Below, piece by piece: positions 21,060 through 31,004 of a stretch of DNA of 64,000 nucleotides; within the stretch, counting starts at the first letter, position 1, and the number at the start of each line of letters is the position of its first letter. The translations under genes were made by a program, and so were the position numbers. Under the pieces are notes generated by a model. The model ran no database searches. It was not told the origin of the DNA and was given only the letters and a program-made list of their open reading frames with translations. Source of the DNA: Euptelea pleiosperma (taxonomy: Eukaryota; Streptophyta; Magnoliopsida; Ranunculales; Eupteleaceae); the NCBI GenBank assembly GCA_035048495.1, contig CM068553.1, forward strand, positions 24,429,190-24,493,189. Direction: 5' to 3'.

Positions 21060-21074
21060 TGATGATGTCATCAT
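21060..21074 (+). promoter_or_regulatory. Shared upstream motif TGATGATGTCATCAT
   Basis: A near-palindrome about 150 bp before PGG copy 2. Similar text lies upstream of copy 1 (7114-7131, minus) and copy 3 (GATGCCGTCATCA near 30856). It resembles TGACGTCA-type bZIP sites with one base changed; function is inferred only. Confidence 0.35.
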
Positions 21075-21165
21075 TCAAAATTTCAAACCATCATCCACAT
21101 TCGTCATGCATCCCCCCACTATCCCTTTGCTTCAGAGGATAAGGCAACAACCGAGCGTGTTTCTC

Positions 21166-21176
21166 TATTTATATAG
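21166..21176 (+). promoter_or_regulatory. TATA box of PGG copy 2
   Basis: TATTTATATAG about 50-60 bases before the ATG at 21225. Confidence 0.55.
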
Positions 21177-21224
21177 ACTTTGCTGTATCTTCCCCTACTA
21201 TCGCTTTGCTTCTGAGATTTGAAT

Positions 21225-21830
21225 ATGGCAAACCAGAGTAACCTAGATGATCTTCAGCCTCGATCTTGGTTTAAATACTTTAAGTTTCAGATGGGCAGAG
21301 ATTCGCCAGGCGACGTGCGGAACGCTCTGTTGGTTGTGGCGACGCTGATTACCGCTGTGACCTTCCAAGCCGGAGTTAACCCTCCCGGTAGTGTTTGGCA
21401 GGAGAGTATGCCGCCATCGAATATAACCAAGGCTATAGCTGTTCTAACGAGTCTTAACGAAACAAACAACCCTCCCGGTAATATAACCGAGGCTATAGCT
21501 TTGCTAATAAGTCGTAACGAAACACAGGAAGCTGGAAAGGCTATTTTAGCTACTTACAAAATATCCTTCTACGTTTTCTTGTGTCTTAACTCCGTATCTC
21601 TATTTGCATCTATCAGCCTTATCACTTATCTCACTCTCGGATTCCCTTATCGAATGGAGGTTTTGATGTCCATTTATTCGATGCTGGGTACTTATATTGC
21701 TTCCGTCAGTGCTGTCACGCCGGATCATCTATCCCGTTTTCGACTCCTCTTCTTCTTGGGTTTACTGCCTTTTGCTTCAAGGTGCTTAGTGGAACTTATC
21801 AAATATTATATGAGGAAGGCAAGAAGGTGA
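21225..21830 (+). CDS. Stand-alone PGG-domain membrane protein, copy 2
   Basis: Open frame from ATG 21225 (MANQSNLDDLQPRSWFKYF) to TGA, 201 residues. The PGG domain covers most of it: DSPGDVRNALLVVATLITAV then FQAGVNPPGSVWQ (helix 1 and PPG motif), ISFYVFLCLNSVSLFASISL (helix 2), MEVLMSIYSMLGTYIASVSA (helix 3) and FRLLFFLGLLPFASRCLVEL (helix 4), ending in a basic KARR. Between helices 1 and 2 lies a loop with two copies of an NIT(K/E)AIA-L-SxNET unit, carrying four potential N-glycosylation sites. Family knowledge: PGG domains usually follow ankyrin repeats in ITN1/ACD6-like proteins; none are here. The final 100 codons are almost identical to copy 3 at the nucleotide level. A TATA box and downstream AATAAA make an active gene plausible. 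Confidence 0.87.
   Translation: MANQSNLDDLQPRSWFKYFKFQMGRDSPGDVRNALLVVATLITAVTFQAGVNPPGSVWQESMPPSNITKAIAVLTSLNETNNPPGNITEAIALLISRNETQEAGKAILATYKISFYVFLCLNSVSLFASISLITYLTLGFPYRMEVLMSIYSMLGTYIASVSAVTPDHLSRFRLLFFLGLLPFASRCLVELIKYYMRKARR
21420..21530 (+). repeat. In-frame 60-bp tandem repeat in PGG copy 2
   Basis: Units begin AATATAACC at 21420 and 21480 (period 60 bp, 20 codons). The boundary repeats CCCTCCCGGTA, the same codons that encode the PPG motif upstream. Copy 3 has a diverged version; copy 1 lacks it. Confidence 0.85.
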
Positions 21831-22005
21831 TGAAGGTCCTGCTATTGAAGCAAGGTTGGTCGTTCTACGCCGTGTTAACCAATAAGGTTTTGCCGTTACC
21901 CGTTGATATTTAGCTCGATCGGCTCTTTTTTCCAGACTTAAGCTTGTATGCTTTTCTCAGTTTGAAGTTTGTGTATCAGCTTATTTATTATGTTTTGGTT
22001 GTTTT

Positions 22006-22023
22006 TGTTGTTGTTGTTGTTGT
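22006..22023 (+). repeat. (TTG)6 microsatellite in the 3' UTR of PGG copy 2
   Basis: Perfect trinucleotide run; a shorter version lies in the 3' UTR of copy 3 near 31784. Confidence 0.85.
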
Positions 22024-22033
22024 TCAAGCTTTG

Positions 22034-22039
22034 AATAAA
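22034..22039 (+). terminator. Poly(A) signal of PGG copy 2
   Basis: AATAAA about 205 bases after the stop, within TTTGAATAAAA, conserved in copy 3 at 31804-31809. Confidence 0.6.
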
Positions 22040-22120
22040 AAGTATATAGTTGCCTACAAAATATTTATATACATTTAATTAAAGTTAATGAAAATTATTG
22101 TAATCCCTAGGGTAAAAACC

Positions 22121-22240
22121 GACATGGTCTTGATCAAGATTTGTCTTGTGTGAATCCCAAGGATCATCGGTGGTCTTGACTGTAGGGATGACTGCCATTA
22201 AAGATGATGGTAGTACTGCACCCAAACACACTGTAGCGCG
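22121..22240. repeat. 3' flank of PGG copy 2, repeated at 34360-34485
   Basis: TGGTCTTGATCAAGATTTGT, GTGTGAATCCCAAGGATCAT and AGATGATGGTA recur almost unchanged near 34360. Confidence 0.75.
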
Positions 22241-22402
22241 GGGTGGGGTTTATTGTATACACATGAGTCTTAGTTCAAGACTTAGTCACTCTGACTCTTT
22301 ACTCTGAATACATCTTCACTATGTAAATGGTTCAACTCCAAAGACACATTCACTTAAGTGTAGTCCTGTTTTCTTTGCCCAAGTATATTTTATTTTTATT
22401 AA

Positions 22403-22690
22403 AAGTAGTGGGAGATTGTCGGTAATTTTAATCAGTAACAACTCTTATCATTTTTTGTCCATTTATACTTTTTACTTTTTTATCCCAAGTGGGTTTTGTC
22501 TTCTTGTAGTACTTTTTTACTTTTTCTCTCTCAATGTTTAGTCCCACATCCAAAAACACAAGAAAGCGAGAGAGTATATGTAGTCTTTAGTTGACTCTTA
22601 TGTTTGGAGCCCTTGAACATCTAATTTTTGTGTCCATTGGGCACAACTATACTTCTCCTCTACTACACACACACCCGATAAATCAGGCCG
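22403..22690 (+). mobile_element. Possible Ty1/copia 3' end: polypurine tract and LTR remnant
   Basis: AGTAGTGGGAGATTGTCGG at 22404-22422 resembles the copia polypurine tract AAGTGGGAGATTGT, with the LTR beginning TGTCGG at 22417. TTTAGTCCCACATCCAAAAA further on is also LTR-like. No copia coding sequence or second LTR was found. Confidence 0.4.
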
Positions 22691-23689
22691 TGGTCATGTG
22701 CCTATCATTTTACACAAAATTATTTATTTAGATCCTTATCTGCTAGTCATTTTTTTTCCTCTGTGATTGGGGCACCCCTTTTCATCGCATATATACTAAC
22801 GAAATTCTCTCTATTTTATACAATACACTCCGAACAGAAGCAAACTCCTTTTGATATTCTTTTTCTTCTCTTGTATTATTTTATTTTTGGTTTGGGCAAA
22901 GAAGTTTGGGTTTCCTACTTAGTGCAGAAGTATGAAATCAACAATGATTCAGAGATTGGTTGCTGTATCATGGAGGCCTCGCGTCATAACAATACTGAAC
23001 TTGGAATTTTTCTTGTAGAGTAGCAAAACGCCTTTAAGAGAAAGACCTAGTCTGTGCCTCATCCTTGATCTCCTCGGTTTGAGTTTTGCAGAAACGTGGT
23101 AACTTTATTGCAATTTATTGGAAAGCGGAAAAGGTACATAATTGGATCTCTTCATTTTTATTCCAGCATACTTAGAATAACAAATGCCATAACCAGATCT
23201 TGAAAAATAACCTTCTTCTATGATATGATCTGACTATAAACCTCTAATTAATCAGAGTATTAAAAGTAACGAGTGTAGGCACATAATCAAGTGCCCGAAT
23301 TTCATCGTACATTTGGCGGCCGGGCAAGATCGGTTTGATTATATTTTGCAGTAACAATTGATTATTATGTTCAATGGGATCAAACCAAGAGAGATTCTAG
23401 ATTTTAATCAAATTATACGAAGTGAACGTTGCTTTGAATTTATTAGCTTTAATTAGTGAAGATCAAATGAGATTTTAACCCTCGATCAGAGAACAAAAAA
23501 AAAAAAAAAATAGAGGTAGAGATGATAAAGAGAAAAGCAAGGAGAAAAAAAGAGCAAAGAGAAGGACCAATTCAATTTACTGTTCGATGATTGTTTTCTT
23601 TGTTATAACAATATGTAATGCATTTAAAAAAAAATTCAAAAAATACAAATTTCAAAAAATCTAGCTATTTTTCAAAAAATAAATAAATT
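22691..23689. other. Intergenic, nothing recognised
   Basis: Short open frames without resemblance; a 17-base A run near 23494 and purine-rich sequence after it. Confidence 0.45.
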
Positions 23690-23894
23690 TCAAAAAATGA
23701 CACACCAAATGTGTTGTTATGAATGGACATGCCAAGTGTGTCATATTTTTGACAAAAATAAAGACATACCATGTGTGTCCACAAGAAAAAAAGACACTTC
23801 TATAAACAACACACCTTGGGACACACTAGGTATGTCCTTATTTCACAAAAAGGACACACTAGGTGTGTCTTTTCTTTGTGATTTTGGTGTAGTG
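23690..23894 (-). mobile_element. Second CACTA-type terminus with dyad subterminal repeats
   Basis: On the minus strand it begins CACTACACCAAAATCACAAA at 23894 and then carries at least five GACACACnnnGTGTGTCC-like dyads over 200 bp, the layout of CACTA subterminal repeats. The other end was not found. Confidence 0.6.
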
Positions 23895-24640
23895 AATCTC
23901 TTTGTATATTCTCTGTTCTTCTTTTTCTTCCTTATCTAAAGTGCTCCTTCAGCAAAAAAAAATTAAAGGTCTAAGGTCTACTTAGGAGTCTATGAGACAT
24001 CCATTAGATAAGAGGTCTCTAACGTAAGCTTCTAAACCTTGTTAAGTGTTGGCTTAATCCCATTTGACAAAACAATATGAAAATCATCCTAGTGTGTGTT
24101 AGTTAGGCCTTAGAGTAGTTGTGGTCACATCACTCAAAGAACTGTCTGAAGATATCTTGGTTGAAGACTATTGTCTCAGAAGATTGAAGATTGATTCATC
24201 CGAAGACTTGAAGCTCATCCGTTTATTCAAAATCACACTATTTAGGTTGTTAAGTGACATAGAACATAGGTGGCTAATTCTAAACAATAATGGTCTAAGT
24301 CTAGTTAAGCAAGAGGGTTAGTCTTGGAACTTGAAACAAAGTTCAGAGGTTTTTGGAGGTTCTATACAAGCAATAATATATACTACTGTTTAGATTGCAC
24401 TGTTAAAAAATTAATTGACTATAGTTTTATTAAAATCGAAGTCGAAACGTCTAATTTAAAAAAAATTTAGAAAAACAAAAGACTATTTTTTTCCAAGAAA
24501 AAGTCACCTAAAAGGCTGCAAAATGGCCACAATTTTTATTAAAAATCATAGCCTGAAACAGTTAAACCACGGTTTTAACAAAAACTGTGGCTTATAAATA
24601 TAAAACATAGTCGTATAATTTATAAATACCCCCAACCCAT
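23895..24640. other. Intergenic, nothing firmly recognised
   Basis: 24480-24620 has repeated GGC(C/T)G-CAAAAnGGC and AAACTGTGGCTT motifs that might be CACTA subterminal sequence, but no terminus was seen. Confidence 0.4.
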
Positions 24641-24791
24641 TCTCAATCCGTTTCTTGATTTTCTCTTCATTCTCTTTCTCAAGCCTCTCAGTCTCTTCAT
24701 TTTCTCTTTCCCAAGCAACAATTCGATATTCATCCTCATCTCTTTTCTTCCCGCTACCACTACCTAGTACCACCGTCGCTACTAGTGTTCC

Positions 24792-24828
<37 letters not shown>

Positions 24829-25260
24829 TTATCCTAGATCCCCAATTCTCATTTTGGCAATCTCCATTCGCGCCATTTGCATTTTCTCTTTGATTTCTAC
24901 AATCGGATTCTCTTTCCCCTTTGCGAGAATCCTAGAAAATGTGATGAAGTCTAAAAGCCATAAATACGAGCATACCTTGGAGAAAAATTACTTGTATTGG
25001 GGAAAATGATCGATTGCCCAGGAAAGCATTGTGATTCGTGCAAGGGTTTGGGTCATCAGGAATCCAGCCTTAGATGTGCTCTCGAAGAAGCTACGTTTCT
25101 TCATAGATATTCTCATATTAGGGTTTTTTTTGTTGGTTTCTTTTTTCCTAATCTATTCTGAAATTAGACTTCATTTTTCTGCATTTTTGTTAGTATTTGT
25201 TGTGAGAGCACCTAGTAGAAAATTTAGTATTCCTCTTCAATGATTTTTTTTTTTATCCCT
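24641..25260 (+). other. Transcript-like region, unassigned
   Basis: A pyrimidine-rich leader with a (TC)16 run is followed by an ATG at 25007 whose frame begins MIDCPGKHCDSCKGLGHQES, with four cysteines and a histidine spaced like a small metal-binding motif, before turning into a hydrophobic tail. It looks like a plant 5' exon, but no downstream exons or family were recognised. Confidence 0.25.
24793..24824 (+). repeat. (TC)16 microsatellite
   Basis: Perfect TC run; CT runs of this kind are frequent in plant 5' leaders. Confidence 0.95.
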
Positions 25261-25490
25261 TCTCTTCTGTAAAGCTTTGCCCCTTTATGCTGTAGCTCTA
25301 TTTCAGATCTTCCATCGCATTATAACTTGCATCTGAAAGTTAACTTGAATCATTAAGAAATATTCGTGGTCTAATGTGTATAGAAATTCCTAGGAACATG
25401 TAAGGATCTGGGATAAAGTTGCTTCGTGTTCACACCTTTGCAGCAATCTTTAACAATCACTCTTTTCTGACATTCAAAATGATTTGTCTG

Positions 25491-25564
25491 CATTCTGAGT
25501 ACAAACTATAACCAGTGCATCAAAGCTCTAACACATGCACTAGTTAGAGCTTGTATTCAGAATG
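25491..25564. repeat. Short hairpin, 30-bp arms, 14-base loop
   Basis: Left arm 25491-25520 and right arm 25535-25564 pair at 26 of 30 positions, both outer ends reading CATTCTGA. Its size suits a small MITE or a microRNA-type precursor; there is no evidence of transcription. Confidence 0.6.
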
Positions 25565-28298
25565 GAAATTCAAGGACTGGTTAGACCTTGTGCATTCTTC
25601 TTTTTCGTCATCAAAAGTCTGTAATAACTTTATTTCAACATAACAGAAACCCTAATGAATTCAATAAAATGGTCACCCTTGCATCACGACTAATAATTTT
25701 TAAAGGAATCAGGGGTACTTCTTACTCTACTTTTGACTTTTGGGAAGTAATTTCATAAGGACATTTGCCAAAGATTTTCCTCATCAAATCATCCTAGCTA
25801 TCAATTATAGAGTCTCTCTTAATTGTTCACCTTTTTTTATCTAACAGTCTAGAAGAATGCAATATATTAGATGGTTTGGTTTAGCTAATTAGTTCAACTT
25901 AAGTAAAATGATTCAGTCTTATATCCTTACTAGCTTCATCCTTTCTAATTCCTACCTGTTAATTCAGCACAATTAATAGAGAACTGAAAATAATGCAAGT
26001 AAAAACTTTAATCACATTGGACAAAGACATTAGCAGAGGTACGACAATCATCACCCGAATTTCTATTATCATGCGATGGGTCTTGAAAGATGCTATATAT
26101 CATAATCCAGATAACTATTGATGCGACAAATTAGATTAAAGAGCCATGCGTGATGAGTAAATGATGTATTTTTTTAAATGTAGAACAGATCTATGTAAAT
26201 GACTACTATAGTGATTGATTTTATAACCTTGAGTGTAGTGCATGCACTAATGTTTGTGTGGTGAAACTTATTTCTACATTTAAGATTTAGACTAAAACCT
26301 TGAGTGCAGTGCATGCCGTAACAGGATGACTTTGATCACTTTCTGTTCTAATGTTTTTGCAATTTTTTTTAAGTGAACAGAGTCATGCATTGCAAGGTTG
26401 AGTGGTGATTGATGTTTTTAAAATTTTCAGAGGTTCCCTGGTCTAGAATGGTATTTGATTGGGGTCTAATCAAAGTTTATCAATTAATCCCATTTTTATA
26501 TAATTTCCTATGTGCAGAAGGTTGCCATTATCGTAGCTCCATTTGGAATGGTGATAGACAGTATTTTTCTCAGTTGTTGTACTTTACTGTCTAATCAAAC
26601 CAAACCTACAAAAACTAAATTAGCAATTTAAGTATAGTGCAAATATAGGGATAGAACTACAGAGAGGGGTAATGAATAGTGAAGTAAGTTGATCAAACAC
26701 AAATAATTCTAGCCAAAATAAAAATATTTTATAACTCTAATTTTAGAGACGAGTTTTAACCGGTCATCAACAGAGTTGTCAATCTCTCTAATGTCCGAAA
26801 AATATTACACTTGATAGGCAAAAGAAAGCAAAACTAAACTAAAAAGAGAAAAAAATAAAATGACAAATAAAACACTAAAAGAAATAAAGAAAGAGAGAGG
26901 AAAGAGATCTGATGTCAAAAGAAGAATGTAGCTATAAGAGGTGTGTAGCCGAGAGAGATGGCCAGTCAGAGAGCAGCCAAGAGAAGAACGTTGTCCATCG
27001 TCTATTGAAGGTCTTTTTAGAAATTTTTCTTTTGATTAAATATTTCTTTCTTAAGCATTTCATCATTTTTTTAATTTCAAAAATCAAAATCACCATTTTA
27101 TTCTTGGAAAGTCATACTCATGCCTTTTGTAATCTGGACCGTTCATTTTGTTGTAATCTAAACCACTTTAGACCAAAGTTGGTCCACCAACTTGGCCCAC
27201 ATCTCGGCCCAACTTCTAGCCCATCAACATAACCCACCATTTTGCTAAGATTTGGGCTTGATCTCTTGGACTTGTACTTTGCAATTCTCCTTTAGGCTTT
27301 GGGCTTTAAAACCTACACGAATAAAACATAAGAAATTGATGTAAGACCATTATTAAAGTCAATATTATGAGAATGTTACTACGAGAATCCCAAAATGTCA
27401 TAATGCTCATGAAATTTTCCTATGCGGGTGATTAACACGAAAAATATGATAATTCTTCAAGGAAAGTAGGGAAGAATTGTATAAAATGATGACTTATCAA
27501 TTGGGTCAGTAACATGTAGCGCCGAAGCTGTCTCCAAATTCTCTAGAAGCTCTTACAATGCTCATTGGATCTGCAAAATCTATAGGCAGGTTCCACTAAA
27601 CTTGAAGTACCTTAATTCATTTTGAAAAACTCAAATATAAATCAGAGACTAGTCTTTATAATTCTGAGTTGGAGTTGTCCAAGCTCTAGCCTTCTTGTAA
27701 AATACTAGGGCTCATTTATACTTTTTTGATAAATTAAATTGCCATAATTTTAGTTGGCTTGCTCACGAATTTTTCCTTTCTTCTTCTCCTTTTTTGTATT
27801 CTTTTTTTGGTTGAACACAAATTTCAAAATATAGAGTTTATTTTCTTTGTTCGCAGTTACCATTTAGGGGCAGAACTGTTGAGGTCCAATTGTGAGGGAG
27901 GTGACACGGTGTTGAAATTGCTCTAGCACCATATGAACGCGATATTGTCCTACTCCTTGAAGGCATGATTACAACTTCTTGGTAAAAATTGGCTCGCCGT
28001 TCAATATGTTTTCAAAGTTTGTCATGTTAGTACTGAAGCACGGTTGACATGGTTATCAAGGAAAAACCTCATTTTACGTTCCCATGTTAGATACACATCC
28101 CACATTTGCAAAATATTCAGCAATTTCATAAACAAATCCGCTAAATTGAGTTTTTTTATGCAAAAACTATAGGTTGGAGTTGGTACTTAGAACCTGAGCA
28201 TATCCAAATTGAGTTGCCTTTGGTAGCTCTACAGGACATTATGTTGGAGAAGATTTTCACATGAAGTCCTTGATTACTGGGACTATGTTGGATACCTA

Positions 28299-28300
<2 letters not shown>

Positions 28301-28330
<30 letters not shown>
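28301..28330 (+). repeat. (GT)15 microsatellite
   Basis: Perfect GT run of 30 bases; a second impure GT patch lies near 28470-28495. Confidence 0.95.
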
Positions 28331-28332
<2 letters not shown>

Positions 28333-28754
28333 ATGGAAGGTGGAAGACATAATTTTGCAGTAGCCCATCCTACCATGTATACAGATGACAATCCCTAATA
28401 GGGATCACATCCCCTACATGGAAAATTATTCTTTAGATTTGAAACTTTGCATATTATGGACCAAATGAAAGTTTGTGTGTGCATGTGTGTGTGTTACTGT
28501 GGTCGATCTCTTTTACACATATTTTTTTTAACTGCTAAACTTGACTATTTTTTCCATAAATGGGAGTAATATTGGTCGGGAAAGGTGGGTTTCATGGGAA
28601 TGTGTTCAGAATCACACCTCTCCTCTGCTTCACAAAGGAAGATGCATTAGTTTAGATGGACGAATTATCTCCCTCACATACACACTCCAACTGGATTTTG
28701 GGATCAATACCTTATGATGAAGCCATCTAATTTGAGTAGCTAAAAGTGTGACTC

Positions 28755-29990
28755 TTGAGCCAAAAATTGAGTCTTGTTGGTTGGAGATTTCTCACGAGGC
28801 CTAAAGAGAAAGGGGGGTGGGTATTCGGAAGCTTAGAAATATGTACGAAACACTGAGAGGTAAATGGGTGTATAGGTTCGATATCTTGAGAGAGAGATTG
28901 TGGCGTAAGGTGATTGCCAAGAGGTACGGTAAGAGCGTGTCGGGTTGGGTGAGTAGCCTGCTAGAGGTCCATATAGATGTAGGGTTTGGAGAGAGATTAT
29001 GAGAGGGTTACAAAATTTTGAGGAAGGGATTGTATTTAAGGTAGGCAAAGGCAATAGAGTGTTGTATTTATCTAGCATCTTGATTCTAGAGTTGAGTCTA
29101 AGTTTCATGACCTTAATTTATACTATCTCTAGTAAGAAATTTGTCACTGTTTCGGTTGATGGTTTGCAGACTTCGAATTTCGGTTTCTGCCGAAACCTCA
29201 ATGATGAAAAAATGTCACATGTGGAAAATCTCCTTGTGAAAGTGGAAAATACACCCTCTCTTAGCCATGTAAATGATTTCAAATGGTGGAATCATGACAG
29301 CAGAGGAAAATTTTATGTGTGCTCTTTTTATAAAGCATTACTAGAAGATAGTGAGGAAGTTGATTTTGCCATGGCTAGGGTGTGGGCCAATAGAATTATG
29401 TACATTCAAAGTGCATTTCCTGATATGATGTGTGGTCCTTGATAGAGTCTAGACTGCTATGGACTTCTTATGGAGGAGAGGCATCAGGTGATAGATCATT
29501 GTTCTATGTGCTTAGAAAGTGAAGAATGCAGCGACCACCTTTTCCTACATTGTAGAGTGGTGTGGGTGATCTGGTCTGAGTTTAGTAGAGATTATGATTT
29601 TAGCTAGCGCTGCTCCTCTGTCGATCAACGACTTGCTTTTATCTTGGCACTGCAAGGTGTTTTGTGATCTCAGGAAGAAGCCGTGGGCTCTAAATTTTCC
29701 CCTCGAAGCACTCGTCTTATGTATTCATGGGTCAAATTGTATGAGTAAGAGAGAGGGGCTAGGTTTGAGGATATATATGGTGTTTAATTGGCCTTCATTG
29801 ATTGGGAGGAGTTGAGTTTTTTTTGTAGGGTTCGATTGTGTGGGGTGTTTTCTGGGATCCTCTTGTTTCTTCGTATATTTTTATTTTTTGGCCCCGTTTC
29901 TTCTTCTTGTTGTTTTCTTCGCTTTTGCCTGGGTAGGCCTTCTTATCATCCAATCCTTTAATAAAGCTATCTTTTCCTTTCAAAAAAATA
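28755..29990 (+). mobile_element. L1-type LINE ORF2 3' part (decayed)
   Basis: Encodes, across frameshifts, FLTRPKEKGG then VGIRKLRNMYETLRGKWVYR and LWRKVIAKRYG, the region after the reverse transcriptase in plant LINEs. FKWWNHDSRGKFYVCSFYKA at about 29278-29340 and the C-x-H type zf-RVT part follow (around 29500-29560, HCSMCLESEECSDHLFLHC). The 3' end has CAATCCTTTAATAAAGC and a short A run near 29980-29987, typical of L1 tails. No RNase H-like domain seen. Confidence 0.8.
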
Positions 29991-30229
29991 TTTTTTACGA
30001 CCTTCAAGTCATCGGCGTTATGCATGCTTTCTCGAAAATATCGCTTCTTGCGAGATTTCTATCCAGTCAATCAGTGGCGCCCCTACCTAATGCATTTTAC
30101 TAGGCCAACTCACTCTTAAAAAGGTGCTAAAATTCAACCAAGGCGATGGCTAAACATCCAAGCGGTCCATGGGACCAGAAAAACATAAGTTACATAGGGA
30201 TACGTAGGGCCACTGGATCGCTTTCTATC
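29991..30229. other. Spacer, nothing recognised
   Basis: No element ends or coding similarity seen. Confidence 0.4.
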
Positions 30230-30437
30230 AAATTCTCTTTCATAAGGTGATATGGAATCTGGGTTTCTTCCGACATGTCTTAGTGGAGTCTTAAAATATT
30301 TGGTAGACGACAAAACAAAAAAAAAGCAAGCAGATCGCTTAGTGGATTTTTTTTAATTTTTTTAAGGGTATCGATGTAACAAGAAGCAGCATAATCCAAA
30401 AGCATAAGCTAGTATCATTTCTGTTACTTAGCGCTAT

Positions 30438-30690
30438 CATCTGGGTCCACTGACCGCACGGATGTTTAGCCCACCCCTTGTTGGATATACACACCAAAAA
30501 TCACCATGATTGGTTATTTCTAGCCATTTAATTTTAGTAATTTGTAAGACGTGATTCCAGCCGTTGAGTTCCACCATTTTTTGAGTACTAAAACTAACGG
30601 CTAAAAAATTATCAAACAAGCCGATTTTAAAAGTATAAATGTCTACCAAGGGGTGTGCTAAACATCCATACGGTCAGTGGATCCCAGATG
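30438..30690. mobile_element. MITE in the promoter of PGG copy 3
   Basis: 253 bp with terminal inverted repeats of about 45 bp: CATCTGGGTCCACTGACCG on the left and, read from the right, CATCTGGGATCCACTGACCG, then ATGGATGTTTAGC. Target duplication unclear. It sits in a stretch (about 30330-30755) missing from the otherwise similar upstream region of copy 2. A relative is at 62361-62604. Confidence 0.75.
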
Positions 30691-30935
30691 GCAGTGGTGA
30701 GTAACAAAAAGGGTGTTACATAGCAACCCCTTTAAAAAACAATTGTGATCGTGATCATGACCGACAACAAAAGCAAGAAAAGTTTCTAAAATATCTACTG
30801 GTGTGAGGCTGTGAGCGTAAATGATGCTTTTTCTCTATCCTCAATTATGTAAATGATGCCGTCATCAAGTTTCTTGATGCTGTCGTCACTGAACAATCAT
30901 CCACCCTTCAACAACAACTAGTCTCGACCGTTTAT

Positions 30936-30944
30936 CTATTTAAA
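30936..30944 (+). promoter_or_regulatory. TATA-like box of PGG copy 3
   Basis: CTATTTAAA about 60 bases before the ATG, at the position of the copy 2 TATA box. Confidence 0.45.
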
Positions 30945-31004
30945 CAAGTAAAAAAGCAAAGGCTTGGATGCATCACTACCGACTCCCGCTTTGCTTCTGA
31001 GGAA

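Larger units (their letters stand above)
25265..28754. other. Long intergenic stretch, mostly unassigned
   Basis: Besides the hairpin at 25491-25564 and the GT run at 28301-28330, only weak features: two copies of ACCTTGAGTGnAGTGCATGC near 26226 and 26299, and short exon-like open pieces near 26430-26595 without recognised product. Confidence 0.45.

Noticed and set aside
21219..21224. Start of PGG copy 2 at 21219
   Set aside because: That codon is TTG; the first ATG is at 21225.
24480..24630. A third CACTA terminus
   Set aside because: Repeated GGC and AAACTGTGG motifs are suggestive, but no CACTA end could be placed.
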